A stretch of 64,000 nt of DNA, from NCBI RefSeq assembly GCF_016583765.1, contig NZ_NRRR01000004.1, positions 1-64,000 of the forward strand. Direction: 5' to 3'. Below are positions 1 through 9,370 of the stretch, piece by piece. The number at the start of each line of letters is the position of its first letter. The stretch's first letter is position 1. The position numbers were made by a program, and so were the translations under genes. The notes beneath the pieces were generated by a model. It made no database searches. It was not told the origin of the DNA and saw only the letters and a list, made by a program, of their open reading frames with translations. Source of the DNA: Chromatium weissei (GTDB lineage: Bacteria; Pseudomonadota; Gammaproteobacteria; Chromatiales; Chromatiaceae).

Positions 1-2139
1 CAATTGATCGTGCCCAGCAACGCGCACTTCCAACATCGGCCACACGCGTTGCAGCCGTTCAGCGGTGTCACGGCTCGGCGCAAACACTCGCGCCGCGCCG
101 CGCAGCCAGCGTTCCTGTTCCGTTCGCCACGCGCCGATGTCGCGGCTTCGCGCCAGCCGATCCAGCGCCAAACAGCGGTTGCACTCGGTTTCCGGTGGCT
201 GATCACAAAAATGACCGGCGCTGTGCATCAGCGTGATGCGCGGGCAAATGGCATAAAAATCGTGCACGGTCACATCATAAGGAACCGCAAGCGCATCAAG
301 CACTTGCTGCGCGATCTCCGCCATGCCGAGTAAATGATGAATATGAACGCGGCTGATGCGCAGTGCCCGCAGCAGTGAACGCAGGCGCGGAAAATCCTGC
401 TGGCACTGAAACTGCAACTCAGCATCTTCACCGCGCCGCTGCCAATTGAGCGTCAAACCGTCATCGCTCGCCGGTCGCAGCACCAGCACTTCGGCGTTCG
501 GTTCGAGCCACCGCGCCAGCTCGTGAATGTGCCGATTCACGCCGCCGCCGAGATCGTGGCTAATCAACAACAGACGTGGCAACGGCGACCGCCCCAGCCG
601 TTGCCAACTGGCTCGATTGCGCAACTCCCGCGCCGGATCGTGGCGAATGTGCGCGGCAACCAGCAAATCGTAGGCGGGATGACGTTCACGCACGGTGATC
701 TGTGCTTTGGCAATCCGCTCGGCTTTTGTTGCACCAAAGCTACTGCCACCGTGATGTTGCACAAAAACATCAGCCGCCAATCGATGCCGCCAGCCGCAAT
801 AATGCGCGCGCAAACTGAAATCATTTTCCTCGCCGTAGCCGTGCCCGAACGCGACCGCATCAAACAGCCCGACCTGCGCCAAACAATCGCGGCGAATGTA
901 AGTGCAATAACCGACCGAAGTCGGCAAATCGACACCAGCGCCCGCGTTGATGGTCGCCAACAGCGCATCGAGCGCGGCAACAGTCCAGCCGCTCGGCAGC
1001 GGATTATCTTGACAAAACAATGGGTAACTGCAAATTGTCGCGCCGCTATTGGCGAACGGTGTGACCGTGCCGACATTCGGCGCGACGTGGGCAGCAGCGC
1101 GAAGCCGATCAAGCCAGTCGTTAGCAACTTCAGTGTCGCTATTCAGCAACACGACATCACGGTCAGAATGCAGCGCCATGCCGCGATTGACAGAAACGAC
1201 ATAACCGACATTTTCCGTATTTTCCAACAGCGTCAATTGGTTATGCGCAGCACGCTGGCGCAGCCAGTCGCGCAATTCTGATTCTGGACTGGCATCGTCG
1301 ATCACGATCAATTCAAACGGCGTGGTGACTGGCGCAGATAAGACACTTTCAATACAGCGCTGCGTCAGCGCGACATTGGCGTAAACCGGAACGATGACAT
1401 CAATTGGTAAATTGATAGCAGCATTCAATTCGTCGGTCGTTGTCGTGATTTGTGATTGGCTGGCTGCCAATTGGCACACGACAATAAATTGATAAACATT
1501 CGCATTCGCGTTCGTTAATAAATAATCACGTATCGGCGCAGCGAGATCATCCAATAACAACGGCGAAAATTCGCTGTCTTCAATTGGAACGATCACCTGA
1601 TTCCAGTTGAGAATTGACCAGCCACATTCATTTAATAACCGAGTTAATGAACTGCGCGTGAAAAAGCGCAAATGGGTTTGATCTAATAAGCCTTCTTCAC
1701 GGTAACGCCATTCGCCACCGAGCAATTCCGCAATCAATCCAGCATGCGCAACATTTGGCACTGACAGCAGTAATTGCCCATTCGGTTTTAATAATTCACC
1801 GAGGCGATTTAACAACGTCGCTGGCGCGATTAAATGTTCTAAAATATCTGCGCAAACAATGACATCATATCGCGCAGTGCCAACCAGCGTCGCCGGATCG
1901 GTTTGATTCAAATCCGCAATCCACAGCGACCGAAATGCCAATTGCCCGGCATTTGCTGCCGCCGGATTGTATTCAATTCCATCGACTACGCAGCCGCATT
2001 CCTCAGTAAGATAATGCGCTAAAATACCGAGCCCGCAACCGAGATCAAGTATTTCTGAACCGAAGCGCACAAGACGCGCAAGTTGTGCAAGTGAATCGTT
2101 CGCATTGGAATTGAAATGGCGGTGATATTGATGAGACAT
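1..2139 (-). CDS. Methyltransferase-glycosyltransferase fusion (partial, runs off window start)
   Basis: The frame is open without a stop from an ATG at 2139 down to base 1 (713 codons), so the C-terminus lies outside the window. Residues about 1-240 are a class I SAM methyltransferase with motif I DLGCGLG at 32-38 and a later DILEHL. Residues about 245-480 are a GT-A (GT2-type) glycosyltransferase with PVYAN, the acidic IDDASPE, LNSDTEV and GYGEEND. From about residue 520 a third region starts with SHDLGGGVNRHIHELA, which resembles the N-terminal half of GT-B (GT4-like) enzymes. It lies 20 bases after the Wzt gene, so it probably builds or caps the exported surface glycan. The donor and acceptor sugars cannot be read from the sequence. 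Confidence 0.85.
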   Translation of the reverse strand, partial: MSHQYHRHFNSNANDSLAQLARLVRFGSEILDLGCGLGILAHYLTEECGCVVDGIEYNPAAANAGQLAFRSLWIADLNQTDPATLVGTARYDVIVCADILEHLIAPATLLNRLGELLKPNGQLLLSVPNVAHAGLIAELLGGEWRYREEGLLDQTHLRFFTRSSLTRLLNECGWSILNWNQVIVPIEDSEFSPLLLDDLAAPIRDYLLTNANANVYQFIVVCQLAASQSQITTTTDELNAAINLPIDVIVPVYANVALTQRCIESVLSAPVTTPFELIVIDDASPESELRDWLRQRAAHNQLTLLENTENVGYVVSVNRGMALHSDRDVVLLNSDTEVANDWLDRLRAAAHVAPNVGTVTPFANSGATICSYPLFCQDNPLPSGWTVAALDALLATINAGAGVDLPTSVGYCTYIRRDCLAQVGLFDAVAFGHGYGEENDFSLRAHYCGWRHRLAADVFVQHHGGSSFGATKAERIAKAQITVRERHPAYDLLVAAHIRHDPARELRNRASWQRLGRSPLPRLLLISHDLGGGVNRHIHELARWLEPNAEVLVLRPASDDGLTLNWQRRGEDAELQFQCQQDFPRLRSLLRALRISRVHIHHLLGMAEIAQQVLDALAVPYDVTVHDFYAICPRITLMHSAGHFCDQPPETECNRCLALDRLARSRDIGAWRTEQERWLRGAARVFAPSRDTAERLQRVWPMLEVRVAGHDQL

Positions 2140-2159
2140 GAATAATGAACTGCGAATGA

Positions 2160-3548
2160 TTAGTTGATGCGTTCTAATGCAATATGAAGCATTGGAATTC
2201 CCACTAAACCAGTGGTGACGCTGCTGGTGTGGGCGCGAAATAATAGCGCGTCGTGCGCCCAATGCTGATGAATATGTGCAGACTGTTCGCCTTCGGCAAC
2301 GCCAATATCAATTGAATACTCGCCCGGCGGTAAAATTGGCAGCGCAAATAAAAACCGCGCTTCAAATTGTTCTCCGGCATTGACGGCCAGTGGATGTTCG
2401 GCGCGAGTTAAAAAAGTGTTGTCGCCAAACAACAGTTGTCCGAGCCGATCCTTGACGAAAAAGCCGACGATCACGCGTTCCAGCGCCAGCAACGCTTCGA
2501 CCACGATCACCAATTGCACGCGATTGCCGCCGACTGCCCACGCCAACGGTGCGCCCTGTTCGTCGGTCAACGCGGCGGTCACCAGTCGCGCTCCGCCAGC
2601 GCCGTGTGCAGCGGTATTCGGTTGAAAAGTAAAGATTTCGATGTCGTTGCGAAATCGGCTGTGATTCAAATAGTCTAGCCGTTGATCGACGATAGGTTGT
2701 GTTAAATCAGCTACTTGCGGTGCAGTGATGACGAGTGCGGCAGTAGCTGGTGCGTCGGTCGTCATGCCCAATTCTCGCCGCTGCTGCGCGGAAATGTCGG
2801 CTAAATACGCTTCGCAGACGGTTTTTGCTGCGCCGGTTTGCCGCAGAGTGCCACGTTCCAGCCAGAGCGCCCGTTCACATAAATTCAACACGGCGCTGGT
2901 GTCGTGGCTGACAAACAACAGTGTGCCTTTTTCACGAAATTCGCGCAAAAACCGCATACATTTTTGCGTGAAAAAGCCATCGCCGACCGCTAGCGCCTCG
3001 TCAATGATGAGAATATCGGCATCCACATGCGCGATCACGGCGAACGCCAGCCGCACAAACATGCCGCTGGAATACGTTTTAACCGGTTGATCGACAAATT
3101 CGCCGATGTCCGCAAAGGCCAACATCGCCGGCAGCCGAGCGTCAATTTCATTCGGCGTTAATCCGAGCAACGCCGCGTTCATCCGCACATTTTCGCGCCC
3201 GCTGAATTCAGGATTGAAGCCCGCGCCGAGTTCGAGCAGCGCTGCGACGCGTCCGTTAACCTGAATTGTGCCGGCTGTCGGAGTCAAGGTGCCGCAAATC
3301 ATCTGTAATAACGTGGACTTACCCGAGCCATTGCGTCCGATGATGCCGACGGTTTCGCCGCGTTGCAGCGTAAACGACAGATCGCGCAGCGCCCAAAATT
3401 CGCGGAAAAATTGGCGGCGACCGCGCCACAGCGCCTGTTTCAACCGATCCTGCGGATGCTCATAAATCTGATAACACTTACTTAAATGTTCGACGGTGAT
3501 TGCTTCTGCCCTTTGAAAAAGTGGGGCTGGGCATTTTTCAGAGCACAT
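2160..3548 (-). CDS. wzt: Wzt-type polysaccharide ABC transporter ATPase with C-terminal sugar-binding domain
   Basis: It energises export of a lipid-linked polysaccharide (O-antigen type) across the inner membrane together with the permease encoded just upstream. The start is taken at the ATG at 3548, which overlaps the permease stop by 11 bases; an in-frame start at 3584 would add 12 residues. With this start the Walker A GRNGSGKST lies near residue 71, the signature YSSGM near 159, the Walker B ILIIDEA near 179 and the switch His in SHD near 215. Residues from about 285 form a beta-rich extension like the Wzt C-terminal domain, which in characterised systems recognises the modified glycan end. 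The adjacent methyltransferase-glycosyltransferase could make such a terminal modification (inference). Confidence 0.9.
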   Translation of the reverse strand: MCSEKCPAPLFQRAEAITVEHLSKCYQIYEHPQDRLKQALWRGRRQFFREFWALRDLSFTLQRGETVGIIGRNGSGKSTLLQMICGTLTPTAGTIQVNGRVAALLELGAGFNPEFSGRENVRMNAALLGLTPNEIDARLPAMLAFADIGEFVDQPVKTYSSGMFVRLAFAVIAHVDADILIIDEALAVGDGFFTQKCMRFLREFREKGTLLFVSHDTSAVLNLCERALWLERGTLRQTGAAKTVCEAYLADISAQQRRELGMTTDAPATAALVITAPQVADLTQPIVDQRLDYLNHSRFRNDIEIFTFQPNTAAHGAGGARLVTAALTDEQGAPLAWAVGGNRVQLVIVVEALLALERVIVGFFVKDRLGQLLFGDNTFLTRAEHPLAVNAGEQFEARFLFALPILPPGEYSIDIGVAEGEQSAHIHQHWAHDALLFRAHTSSVTTGLVGIPMLHIALERIN

Positions 3549-4401
3549 CAGCAAATCCTCGCCGTGACTTCTGAAACCACGCAAAACCCGCCATCGCCGT
3601 CAAAACTCCCAGTGCCAGCGCCAGCAACCACTGTGACCAATTCGGCATCACGCCAATAATCAGCACGTTGCGCGTTTGTTCGATAAAAAAAGTCAGCGGA
3701 TTGAGATACAGCAGCGTGCGAAATGATTCCGGCAGCGCCGTCGCCGGATAAAACACCGGACTGAGAAACATCAAAATGGTCGTCACCGAGCCCATGATTT
3801 GCGCAATGTCGCGCAGAAATACGCCTAACGATGCCAAAAACCATGACAATCCCAGCGTTAGCAGCGCCAGCGGCAGCCAAATCACCAGCACCAGCGGCGC
3901 AGTGAATGGCAAGTAACCGTTTGAAATCACAAAGAATATCAGCAGCACCGCAAAACTGATGAGCGCGTGAAAGAGCGCCGATCCCAGACTGACCCAACAC
4001 AGCAGCTCCAACGGAAAAATCACCCGTTTGACGTAATTGACGTTTTGCAAAATCAGCAGCGGAGCGCGGTTCAGACATTCCGCCAGCAGCCCGTGCACGA
4101 TCATTCCGGCAAATAAATTGGTGGCGAAATAGATGCGACTGGTGTCGGCAGTATTCCAACGCGCTTTGAAAATGACACTAAAAACAAAGGTGTAAATCGC
4201 CAACATGAGCATCGGTGTCAGCAGCGACCACAGCACGCCGAACGCCGAGCCACGATAACGGCTGGCGATGTCGCGGCGCACCAAATCGCGCAGCAACGTG
4301 CGCTGTCGCCACGCCGAACTCAGAAAATCAACGGTTGCAAGGAAACGAGTGCTAGGCACGGTGAAGGAACGCGCATTACCAGCCAAAATGCAGCGTGTCA
4401 T
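3538..4401 (-). CDS. wzm: Wzm-type polysaccharide ABC-2 permease
   Basis: This 287-residue integral membrane protein of the ABC-2 family forms the inner-membrane channel of a polysaccharide exporter with the Wzt ATPase. The N-terminal RRDIASRYRGSAFGVLWSLL is the typical amphipathic entry to the first membrane segment. About six hydrophobic segments follow, including the LNPLTFFIEQTRNVLI stretch characteristic of Wzm/TagG proteins near the C-terminus. Its start overlaps the end of the SapC-family gene by 26 bases and its stop overlaps the start of wzt, so all three are probably translated from one mRNA. Confidence 0.9.
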   Translation of the reverse strand: MTRCILAGNARSFTVPSTRFLATVDFLSSAWRQRTLLRDLVRRDIASRYRGSAFGVLWSLLTPMLMLAIYTFVFSVIFKARWNTADTSRIYFATNLFAGMIVHGLLAECLNRAPLLILQNVNYVKRVIFPLELLCWVSLGSALFHALISFAVLLIFFVISNGYLPFTAPLVLVIWLPLALLTLGLSWFLASLGVFLRDIAQIMGSVTTILMFLSPVFYPATALPESFRTLLYLNPLTFFIEQTRNVLIIGVMPNWSQWLLALALGVLTAMAGFAWFQKSRRGFADVL

Positions 4402-5179
4402 CTGATACCAACGACATTTCCAACGCTTTTACGGGCGGCGCGGCACGCAATGATGTCGGTGCTGGCGCAGTGCGTAATTGCGCCTGCGTGGCGCTGGCTT
4501 GCTCTAAGAGATTGATTTGATTCATAGAAAACAGTTGTGCATAAGCGACTGGCAACGCTCCGCTGCGTCGCAGCATCTGCCACGCCGCCTCATCCAAACC
4601 GTTGAGCGCCGCTTCATCAATTCGATAAATGCCTTCCACCTGCACCGCCGCGCCGTTGTGTTTTGCCGTCAACGTCCACGGCTGAATCAGATTCGCCGTT
4701 TGCAGCGCGTCCACCATTTTCTGCGTCAGCGTGCGGTCGTGCTCGACTCGCGCTAAAAAAGTCATCACATCACGAATGCCCTGCGCGGGTTGTTTTTCCT
4801 CAGTAAAAAACGGCTCACCGACTCCATCGGCGACAATCAAACCGCTGGTTTCGTCAATACACAACACCGCCTCGCTGCCGCCTTCCGGTCGCGCCAATCC
4901 GAACGGATGTCCGCGCAGCGCCGCCGGAATGTAGCTGGCCAACCAGCGTCCATCGGGCGCAACGAATAAATTGGTATTCGCTTGCAGCGCCGTCAGCGCC
5001 ACCAATTGAAATCGGTCTTCACGAGAAATAAAACCGAGCGGCAGCGCCGGAACTAATTTGCTCAATTCGGTGACCAGCGCCGGAATAAAATGCAAATGCG
5101 CAGCAAATGAATAGCTGGTGTAGCGTTGCCAATTGCGCTGCGCAAAAGCATCAGGAGTAATTGCAGTGAGTTGAGTCAT
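4376..5179 (-). CDS. SapC family protein
   Basis: The 267-residue product has no signal peptide or membrane segment. It matches the SapC family in its N-terminal HLHFIPALVTEL, the PLGFISREDRFQLVAL region and the YIPAALRGHPFGLA block, followed by CIDETSGLI and the LEKQPAQGIRDVMTFLARVE-like helix. SapC proteins are found near surface-layer or polysaccharide loci but their biochemical role is not established. Here the gene overlaps the start of the Wzm permease by 26 bases and follows the secreted PPC protein by 10 bases, which supports a shared surface function. Confidence 0.8.
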   Translation of the reverse strand: MTQLTAITPDAFAQRNWQRYTSYSFAAHLHFIPALVTELSKLVPALPLGFISREDRFQLVALTALQANTNLFVAPDGRWLASYIPAALRGHPFGLARPEGGSEAVLCIDETSGLIVADGVGEPFFTEEKQPAQGIRDVMTFLARVEHDRTLTQKMVDALQTANLIQPWTLTAKHNGAAVQVEGIYRIDEAALNGLDEAAWQMLRRSGALPVAYAQLFSMNQINLLEQASATQAQLRTAPAPTSLRAAPPVKALEMSLVSDDTLHFGW

Positions 5180-5189
5180 TAGGAATTAG

Positions 5190-6887
5190 TTATTTTTGAT
5201 AAGGATTCGACCGATTCAAGAATTCTTGATAAGCATCAGTGTCATACGTATTCGGTGGCACTTGCGTACTAAACCAAGTGAAATTGTATTGAGAAGTAAT
5301 CGCACCTTCAGGCACTTCAACTACACCACCAAACACTGTGCATTGGCAATTAACAGCACAGGTTGCTGTATCACCGCCGCCAGTGCCATCAGGACAAGTC
5401 GGATATTGTTTCATTACTTCTTGCTCACCGGGATTATCAATAGTGATTTCACACGACTTTAGATTAAATGGACAGGTGCATTGCACTGGATCGTGCCCTT
5501 CGGTAATACACCCAATTAACTTGCCATCTATATCAGTTGTTTCGCAATTACATTTCACACTGCACTTTGCAGTTTTTTCACTCGAACCCGGACAAGATGG
5601 ATAACTCAATACGTCAATTAAAGGCGCTGGATTAAGAATTTCTGCTTCACACGCAGTTCCTTCATCGCAACTGCAGGATTGATCAAAGGTTCCATCACCA
5701 TTGATGTCGGTTTGATACCACGCGCAAGGCGCATCAAAAAGACGTTTATGATCGACGCGCATGTAATACTTGCCTGCATCTTTTAATCCCAGTCGATAAG
5801 TGACTGATCCGACATCGCCAGTGTCAGTATTAAAAGCTAATAAAGGTTGAACATTTTCGCGCAATTCACCCGCTTCTAATCGAAGTGCAGTGGCTTCATC
5901 ATAAACTTCAACAAACCAACTGCCGGGACCGCAAACTTGTTTGGCACAAAACGTTAAAGTCGCCAGTTCATTACCATGCGAATTGAATACATACCAATCA
6001 TCTTCACCTTGTCCCCAAACAGAATCAGTACCATCCGTCACAACACCATTGAACATTAAATTAACTAATCCATACATAGTTACGCTTGGAGCTAACCAAT
6101 TTGCTTTATTGGGAATATCGTTTGGTTCGATTTCCGTATCACTAAAACCAACGATTGGCTGCGTTCCAGTATTGAGTGTGCTGTCTTGTAAAATAGCCGA
6201 AATAGCATAGGGTTTGTAATTCGGCGCAATGGATTTAATATCGCCATTTGAATAATACTCGGGAATTGGTTGCACCATAATGTAATAGGTGCCAACTAAA
6301 CCCAATGTGACGCGATAAGTAGTGGCTTCATCATCGGCGTTTGTGGGCACTTCACCTGGAATAGACGTATCAAAACTAGCGAAAACATTGCCGGTGGCAT
6401 CACGAATTGTGATAAGCCAGCCTTTCATTTCTCCACCCGGCACTTTAAGCGTCAATAATAGATTCTGATTGGCAATTGTCGTTTCGGTATAAAACCAATC
6501 CTGATCATCTGCTTGGTAATTCTGACCCCAAACAGACGTATTCAATGGCAATGGATCGGCCGCAATCATGTTGTCATTCGGCTCGGTTTCGCCATAAACC
6601 GCAGCAGGAATACAGGAAGCGAGTGTGATATTGCAGCTTTTTGGATCGGCAAAACATTGCGCGATGCCTTGTGCCGTGCCAGCAGTCGTTCCTTCTCCAA
6701 GACCGCGCAAATAGCCAGCGGCATCGCTGCTTTTAATTTCATTCGCGCAAGCCTCATCCCTGCTTTTAATTTCATCCGCGCAAATGGCTGATTTATCGGT
6801 ATAACCGCCTAATGTGGTTTGCGCATTGGCGACTGTGATGAAACATAAAAAAATCAGACCGCAACCGATACGAATGAACGTCTTCAT
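5190..6887 (-). CDS. Secreted protein with two PPC-like domains and a Cys-rich C-terminus
   Basis: The 565-residue product starts with a signal peptide (MKTF, then a hydrophobic core, cleavage after ANAQ near residue 23); the ATG at 6887 is preceded by AGGAA. Residues about 25-70 carry charged repeats (CADEIKSRDEA, CANEIKSSDAA). Two bacterial pre-peptidase C-terminal-like domains follow, each opening with EPND and containing DDQDWFY or EDDWYVF. The last 170 residues are rich in cysteine and contain a duplicated module, YPSCP...CSVKCNC and YPTCP...CAVNCQC. No catalytic domain is visible. It heads the SapC-wzm-wzt run, so a cell-surface role is likely but unproven. Its base composition is more AT-rich than the glycosyltransferase gene. 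Confidence 0.7.
   Translation of the reverse strand: MKTFIRIGCGLIFLCFITVANAQTTLGGYTDKSAICADEIKSRDEACANEIKSSDAAGYLRGLGEGTTAGTAQGIAQCFADPKSCNITLASCIPAAVYGETEPNDNMIAADPLPLNTSVWGQNYQADDQDWFYTETTIANQNLLLTLKVPGGEMKGWLITIRDATGNVFASFDTSIPGEVPTNADDEATTYRVTLGLVGTYYIMVQPIPEYYSNGDIKSIAPNYKPYAISAILQDSTLNTGTQPIVGFSDTEIEPNDIPNKANWLAPSVTMYGLVNLMFNGVVTDGTDSVWGQGEDDWYVFNSHGNELATLTFCAKQVCGPGSWFVEVYDEATALRLEAGELRENVQPLLAFNTDTGDVGSVTYRLGLKDAGKYYMRVDHKRLFDAPCAWYQTDINGDGTFDQSCSCDEGTACEAEILNPAPLIDVLSYPSCPGSSEKTAKCSVKCNCETTDIDGKLIGCITEGHDPVQCTCPFNLKSCEITIDNPGEQEVMKQYPTCPDGTGGGDTATCAVNCQCTVFGGVVEVPEGAITSQYNFTWFSTQVPPNTYDTDAYQEFLNRSNPYQK
6722..6783 (-). repeat. 33-bp tandem repeat inside the PPC protein gene
   Basis: Two near-identical 24-base units (6727-6750 and 6760-6783, one mismatch) are spaced 33 bases apart. 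They encode the consecutive 11-residue repeats ADEIKSRDEAC and ANEIKSSDAAG. The period is exactly 11 codons, so gain or loss of a unit would keep the reading frame. Confidence 0.8.
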
Positions 6888-6951
6888 CGGAAATTCCTAC
6901 TTTGTATTGAAGATGCAGTGCGAAGCATTTCGGCACGGCTAACACCGATAA

Positions 6952-6979
6952 AGTGTAGCTGAATAGCCGTTTGAATCAA
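6952..6979 (-). promoter_or_regulatory. Candidate sigma70 promoter for the PPC-SapC-wzm-wzt run
   Basis: On the minus strand TTGATT (6974-6979) and TACACT (6952-6957) are separated by 16 bases, about 65 bases before the ATG of the secreted PPC protein. This is a sequence match only. Confidence 0.45.
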
Positions 6980-7142
6980 GCCAATAATGTATGAATCTTG
7001 CCATTGAGTCGTTGTTAAAAAAACACAACTGCGTATTTTCTGAATACAGCAACAACGATTGATGTTTCTGACGCGAATAGGTCTCTCACGGTCGAAAGTG
7101 CATAATGTGCGCAAAATTCGATTTTACTTTGAGAATCAATTC

Positions 7143-7952
7143 ATGAGACATCAGCGCCGTTCACCGCCATTACGCACCACTGAAGAAGCGGTGCGGCTTC
7201 AAAAACTACTTGCCGAAGCGGGTCTCGGTTCCCGCCGCGAGATTGAAAGTTGGATTACCGAAGGCCGCGTCCGCGTGAATGGCAACCTTGCCAAACTCGG
7301 TGATCGAGCGACCAGCGCCGACCGCATTCGTATTGATAGCCGCGATGTCAAACTTAAACGCCAGCGTGATACTCCGCCGCAAATCATTGCGTATCACAAA
7401 CCGGAAGGTGAATTGGTCACGCGCCGCGATCCTGAAGAACGGGCAACGGTTTTTCGGCGCTTGCCGCGCCCAAAAGAGGGACGTTGGATTGCTGTCGGTC
7501 GATTAGACATCAATACCTCCGGGTTAATTCTGTTTACAACCGATGGCGAATTGGCAAATCGTTTAATGCATCCATCTGGCGAAATCGAACGTGAATATGC
7601 AGTGCGTATTCTCGGCGAACTTCCGTCTAATACATTAGAACGACTCACCGCCGGAATTGAATTAGAAGATGGATTAGCCAAATTTGACCGTGTGAGTGAT
7701 CAGGGCGGCACGGGTGCAAATCATTGGTTTCATGTGACTTTACGCGAAGGACGCAACCGTGAAGTCCGGCGATTGTGGGAAGCAGCAGGCTGCACAGTAA
7801 GCCGCCTCATTCGTATTCGTTATGGCAACATTGAATTGGGACGACGGTTATTTACTGGCAATTGGCGTCCATTAACGCATGATGAACAAACAACGTTAAT
7901 GAAATTAGCGGGATTAACTGTTCTTGGAGCACGCAAACCCGAGTTGAAGTGA
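7143..7952 (+). CDS. rluB: 23S rRNA pseudouridine synthase, RluB type
   Basis: It converts a uridine of 23S rRNA to pseudouridine (U2605 in E. coli for RluB). An S4-like RNA-binding domain occupies residues about 15-75 (RLQKLLAEAGLGSRREIESWI). The catalytic RluB/RsuA domain follows, with the conserved Asp in VGRLDINTSGLILFT and the REGRNREVRRLWEAAG block. I chose the ATG at 7143 (269 residues) over an upstream in-frame start at 7059, because the additional 28 residues do not look like part of the family. It diverges from the polysaccharide run. Confidence 0.88.
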   Translation: MRHQRRSPPLRTTEEAVRLQKLLAEAGLGSRREIESWITEGRVRVNGNLAKLGDRATSADRIRIDSRDVKLKRQRDTPPQIIAYHKPEGELVTRRDPEERATVFRRLPRPKEGRWIAVGRLDINTSGLILFTTDGELANRLMHPSGEIEREYAVRILGELPSNTLERLTAGIELEDGLAKFDRVSDQGGTGANHWFHVTLREGRNREVRRLWEAAGCTVSRLIRIRYGNIELGRRLFTGNWRPLTHDEQTTLMKLAGLTVLGARKPELK

Positions 7953-7954
7953 TA

Positions 7955-7987
7955 CAAAAAAGTCGCTCGTTAATAGTAGCGAGCGAC
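7955..7987 (-). terminator. Rho-independent terminator after pdxJ
   Basis: On the minus strand a perfect 8-bp stem (GTCGCTCG at 7962-7969 pairing with CGAGCGAC at 7980-7987) is followed by TTTTTTG. It lies 17 bases past the pdxJ stop and faces the end of rluB. Confidence 0.8.
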
Positions 7988-8003
7988 GCTATTTAAGCCG
8001 AAA

Positions 8004-8747
8004 TTAAAGCGAATTAAACGATGAACTAATCAGGTGTTTCATTTCACGCACTGCTTGATCTAAACCCGTAAATAATGCCCGTGCAATAATTGAATGCCCG
8101 ATATTCAATTCGCGCAGCCCAGCAATTGCAGCAACGGCAGTCACGTTGTGATAATCCAGACCGTGACCCGCATTAACTTGAAGACCGAGCGTTTGACCAT
8201 GCGCCACTGCGTTGCGAATACGCAACAGCTCTGCTGCTCGCGCCGGCGGTGAAGACGCATCCGCATACTGTCCGGTATGAATCTCAACCACTGGCGCACC
8301 AATTGCCTGCGCCGCATCGAGTTGCCGCAAATCTGGATCGATAAACAGCGAAACGCGTACACCGGCATCAGAAAGTTGTTTACAGAAATCAGTGAGATAC
8401 GCCTGATTTGCTGCAATATCCAAACCGCCTTCTGTTGTCAATTCCGCTCGGCGTTCGGGAACCAAACACACATCTGCCGGTTTTAATCGGCACGCCAATT
8501 CGCCCATTTCAGCCGTTGCCGCCATTTCCAGATTCATGCGCGTCTGTAAAATGTCGCGTAATAACAACACATCACGGTTCTGAATGTGGCGGCGATCTTC
8601 GCGCAGGTGTAGCGTAATCGCATTCGCACCAGCCTGTTCTGCAATCAATGCTGCTTGAATGGGTTCGGGATAACGTGTGCCGCGTGCTTGGCGAATCGTG
8701 GCGACATGATCGATGTTAACGCCGAGCAAAATGCAGTTGTTAGACAT
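8004..8747 (-). CDS. pdxJ: Pyridoxine 5'-phosphate synthase
   Basis: It condenses 3-amino-2-oxopropyl phosphate with 1-deoxyxylulose 5-phosphate to pyridoxine 5'-phosphate, the last ring-forming step of vitamin B6 synthesis. The 247-residue TIM-barrel product has the family start [43 protein letters not shown] and [10 protein letters not shown]. Length is normal for the family. It lies after the zinc-ribbon gene with its own terminator. Confidence 0.95.
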   Translation of the reverse strand: MSNNCILLGVNIDHVATIRQARGTRYPEPIQAALIAEQAGANAITLHLREDRRHIQNRDVLLLRDILQTRMNLEMAATAEMGELACRLKPADVCLVPERRAELTTEGGLDIAANQAYLTDFCKQLSDAGVRVSLFIDPDLRQLDAAQAIGAPVVEIHTGQYADASSPPARAAELLRIRNAVAHGQTLGLQVNAGHGLDYHNVTAVAAIAGLRELNIGHSIIARALFTGLDQAVREMKHLISSSFNSL

Positions 8748-8800
8748 GAAATGTGACTCTTTACGCGGTTTTATGCGATGTCAGGCGCATAGATGATGAT

Positions 8801-9346
8801 TTATTCCGGTTTATTCGCGTCTTCGGTGTGACGTCGAAAGTAGATGTTGCCGCAATCGGCGCAGGACGGAATGCGACCCGCTTTGACAAAATGGGTGGCC
8901 GCGCCGCAGCGATTGCAAATCAGCGTTCCAGGTCCGGTGATTTCTCCTGCTTGATACGCGGTCATTTGCCGAGTGTTTTCTATCCACTGTGTCAGTTGCG
9001 CCATTTGTAAACTGGTTTGATCGGCAACTTGCGTGAACATGTCGAGCATTCGTTTTTCCATCAGTTGCAAATCAAACCGCCACCAATCGCGCATTTCCTG
9101 ACCAGTTTCAACGATGTAGCTGGCGGCATCTTCAATATCACGCTTGATGTAATCGGACACCTTGTCCGCTTCTTCGCGGGTCAATTCGCCGAGCGCCACC
9201 ATGTTATCGCGGCTTCGTTCGAGCAGTTCGAGAAAGCGCGGCAGTGACTCTCGCTGCGTTTGCTGAATTGCGGCGTGCGTGTGTTTGAGCATTTGCTCAT
9301 AAGCCTGAACCAATTTATCAGTGGAATGTTCGGTCACGGGCGTCAT
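8801..9346 (-). CDS. YbeL-like zinc-ribbon protein (DUF1451 family)
   Basis: The N-terminal two thirds are helical and charged (LARSRDNM-like helices, GELTREEADKVSDYIKRDIED), matching the DUF1451/YbeL layout. The C-terminal end is a zinc ribbon with CNRC and CADC pairs, followed by YFRR. The ATG at 9346 gives 181 residues; an in-frame TTG at 9364 is possible. The cellular role of the family is not known. It starts 24 bases after the prfC stop, so it is probably co-transcribed with prfC. Confidence 0.75.
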   Translation of the reverse strand: MTPVTEHSTDKLVQAYEQMLKHTHAAIQQTQRESLPRFLELLERSRDNMVALGELTREEADKVSDYIKRDIEDAASYIVETGQEMRDWWRFDLQLMEKRMLDMFTQVADQTSLQMAQLTQWIENTRQMTAYQAGEITGPGTLICNRCGAATHFVKAGRIPSCADCGNIYFRRHTEDANKPE

Positions 9347-9370
9347 CCTCGGTTGATGAAGCAATGAAAA

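Noticed and set aside
523-1281. Plus-strand open frame of 252 codons and an overlapping minus-strand frame at 564-1127
   Set aside because: The minus-strand frame open from 2139 to 1 gives clear methyltransferase and glycosyltransferase motifs, so these are shadow frames.
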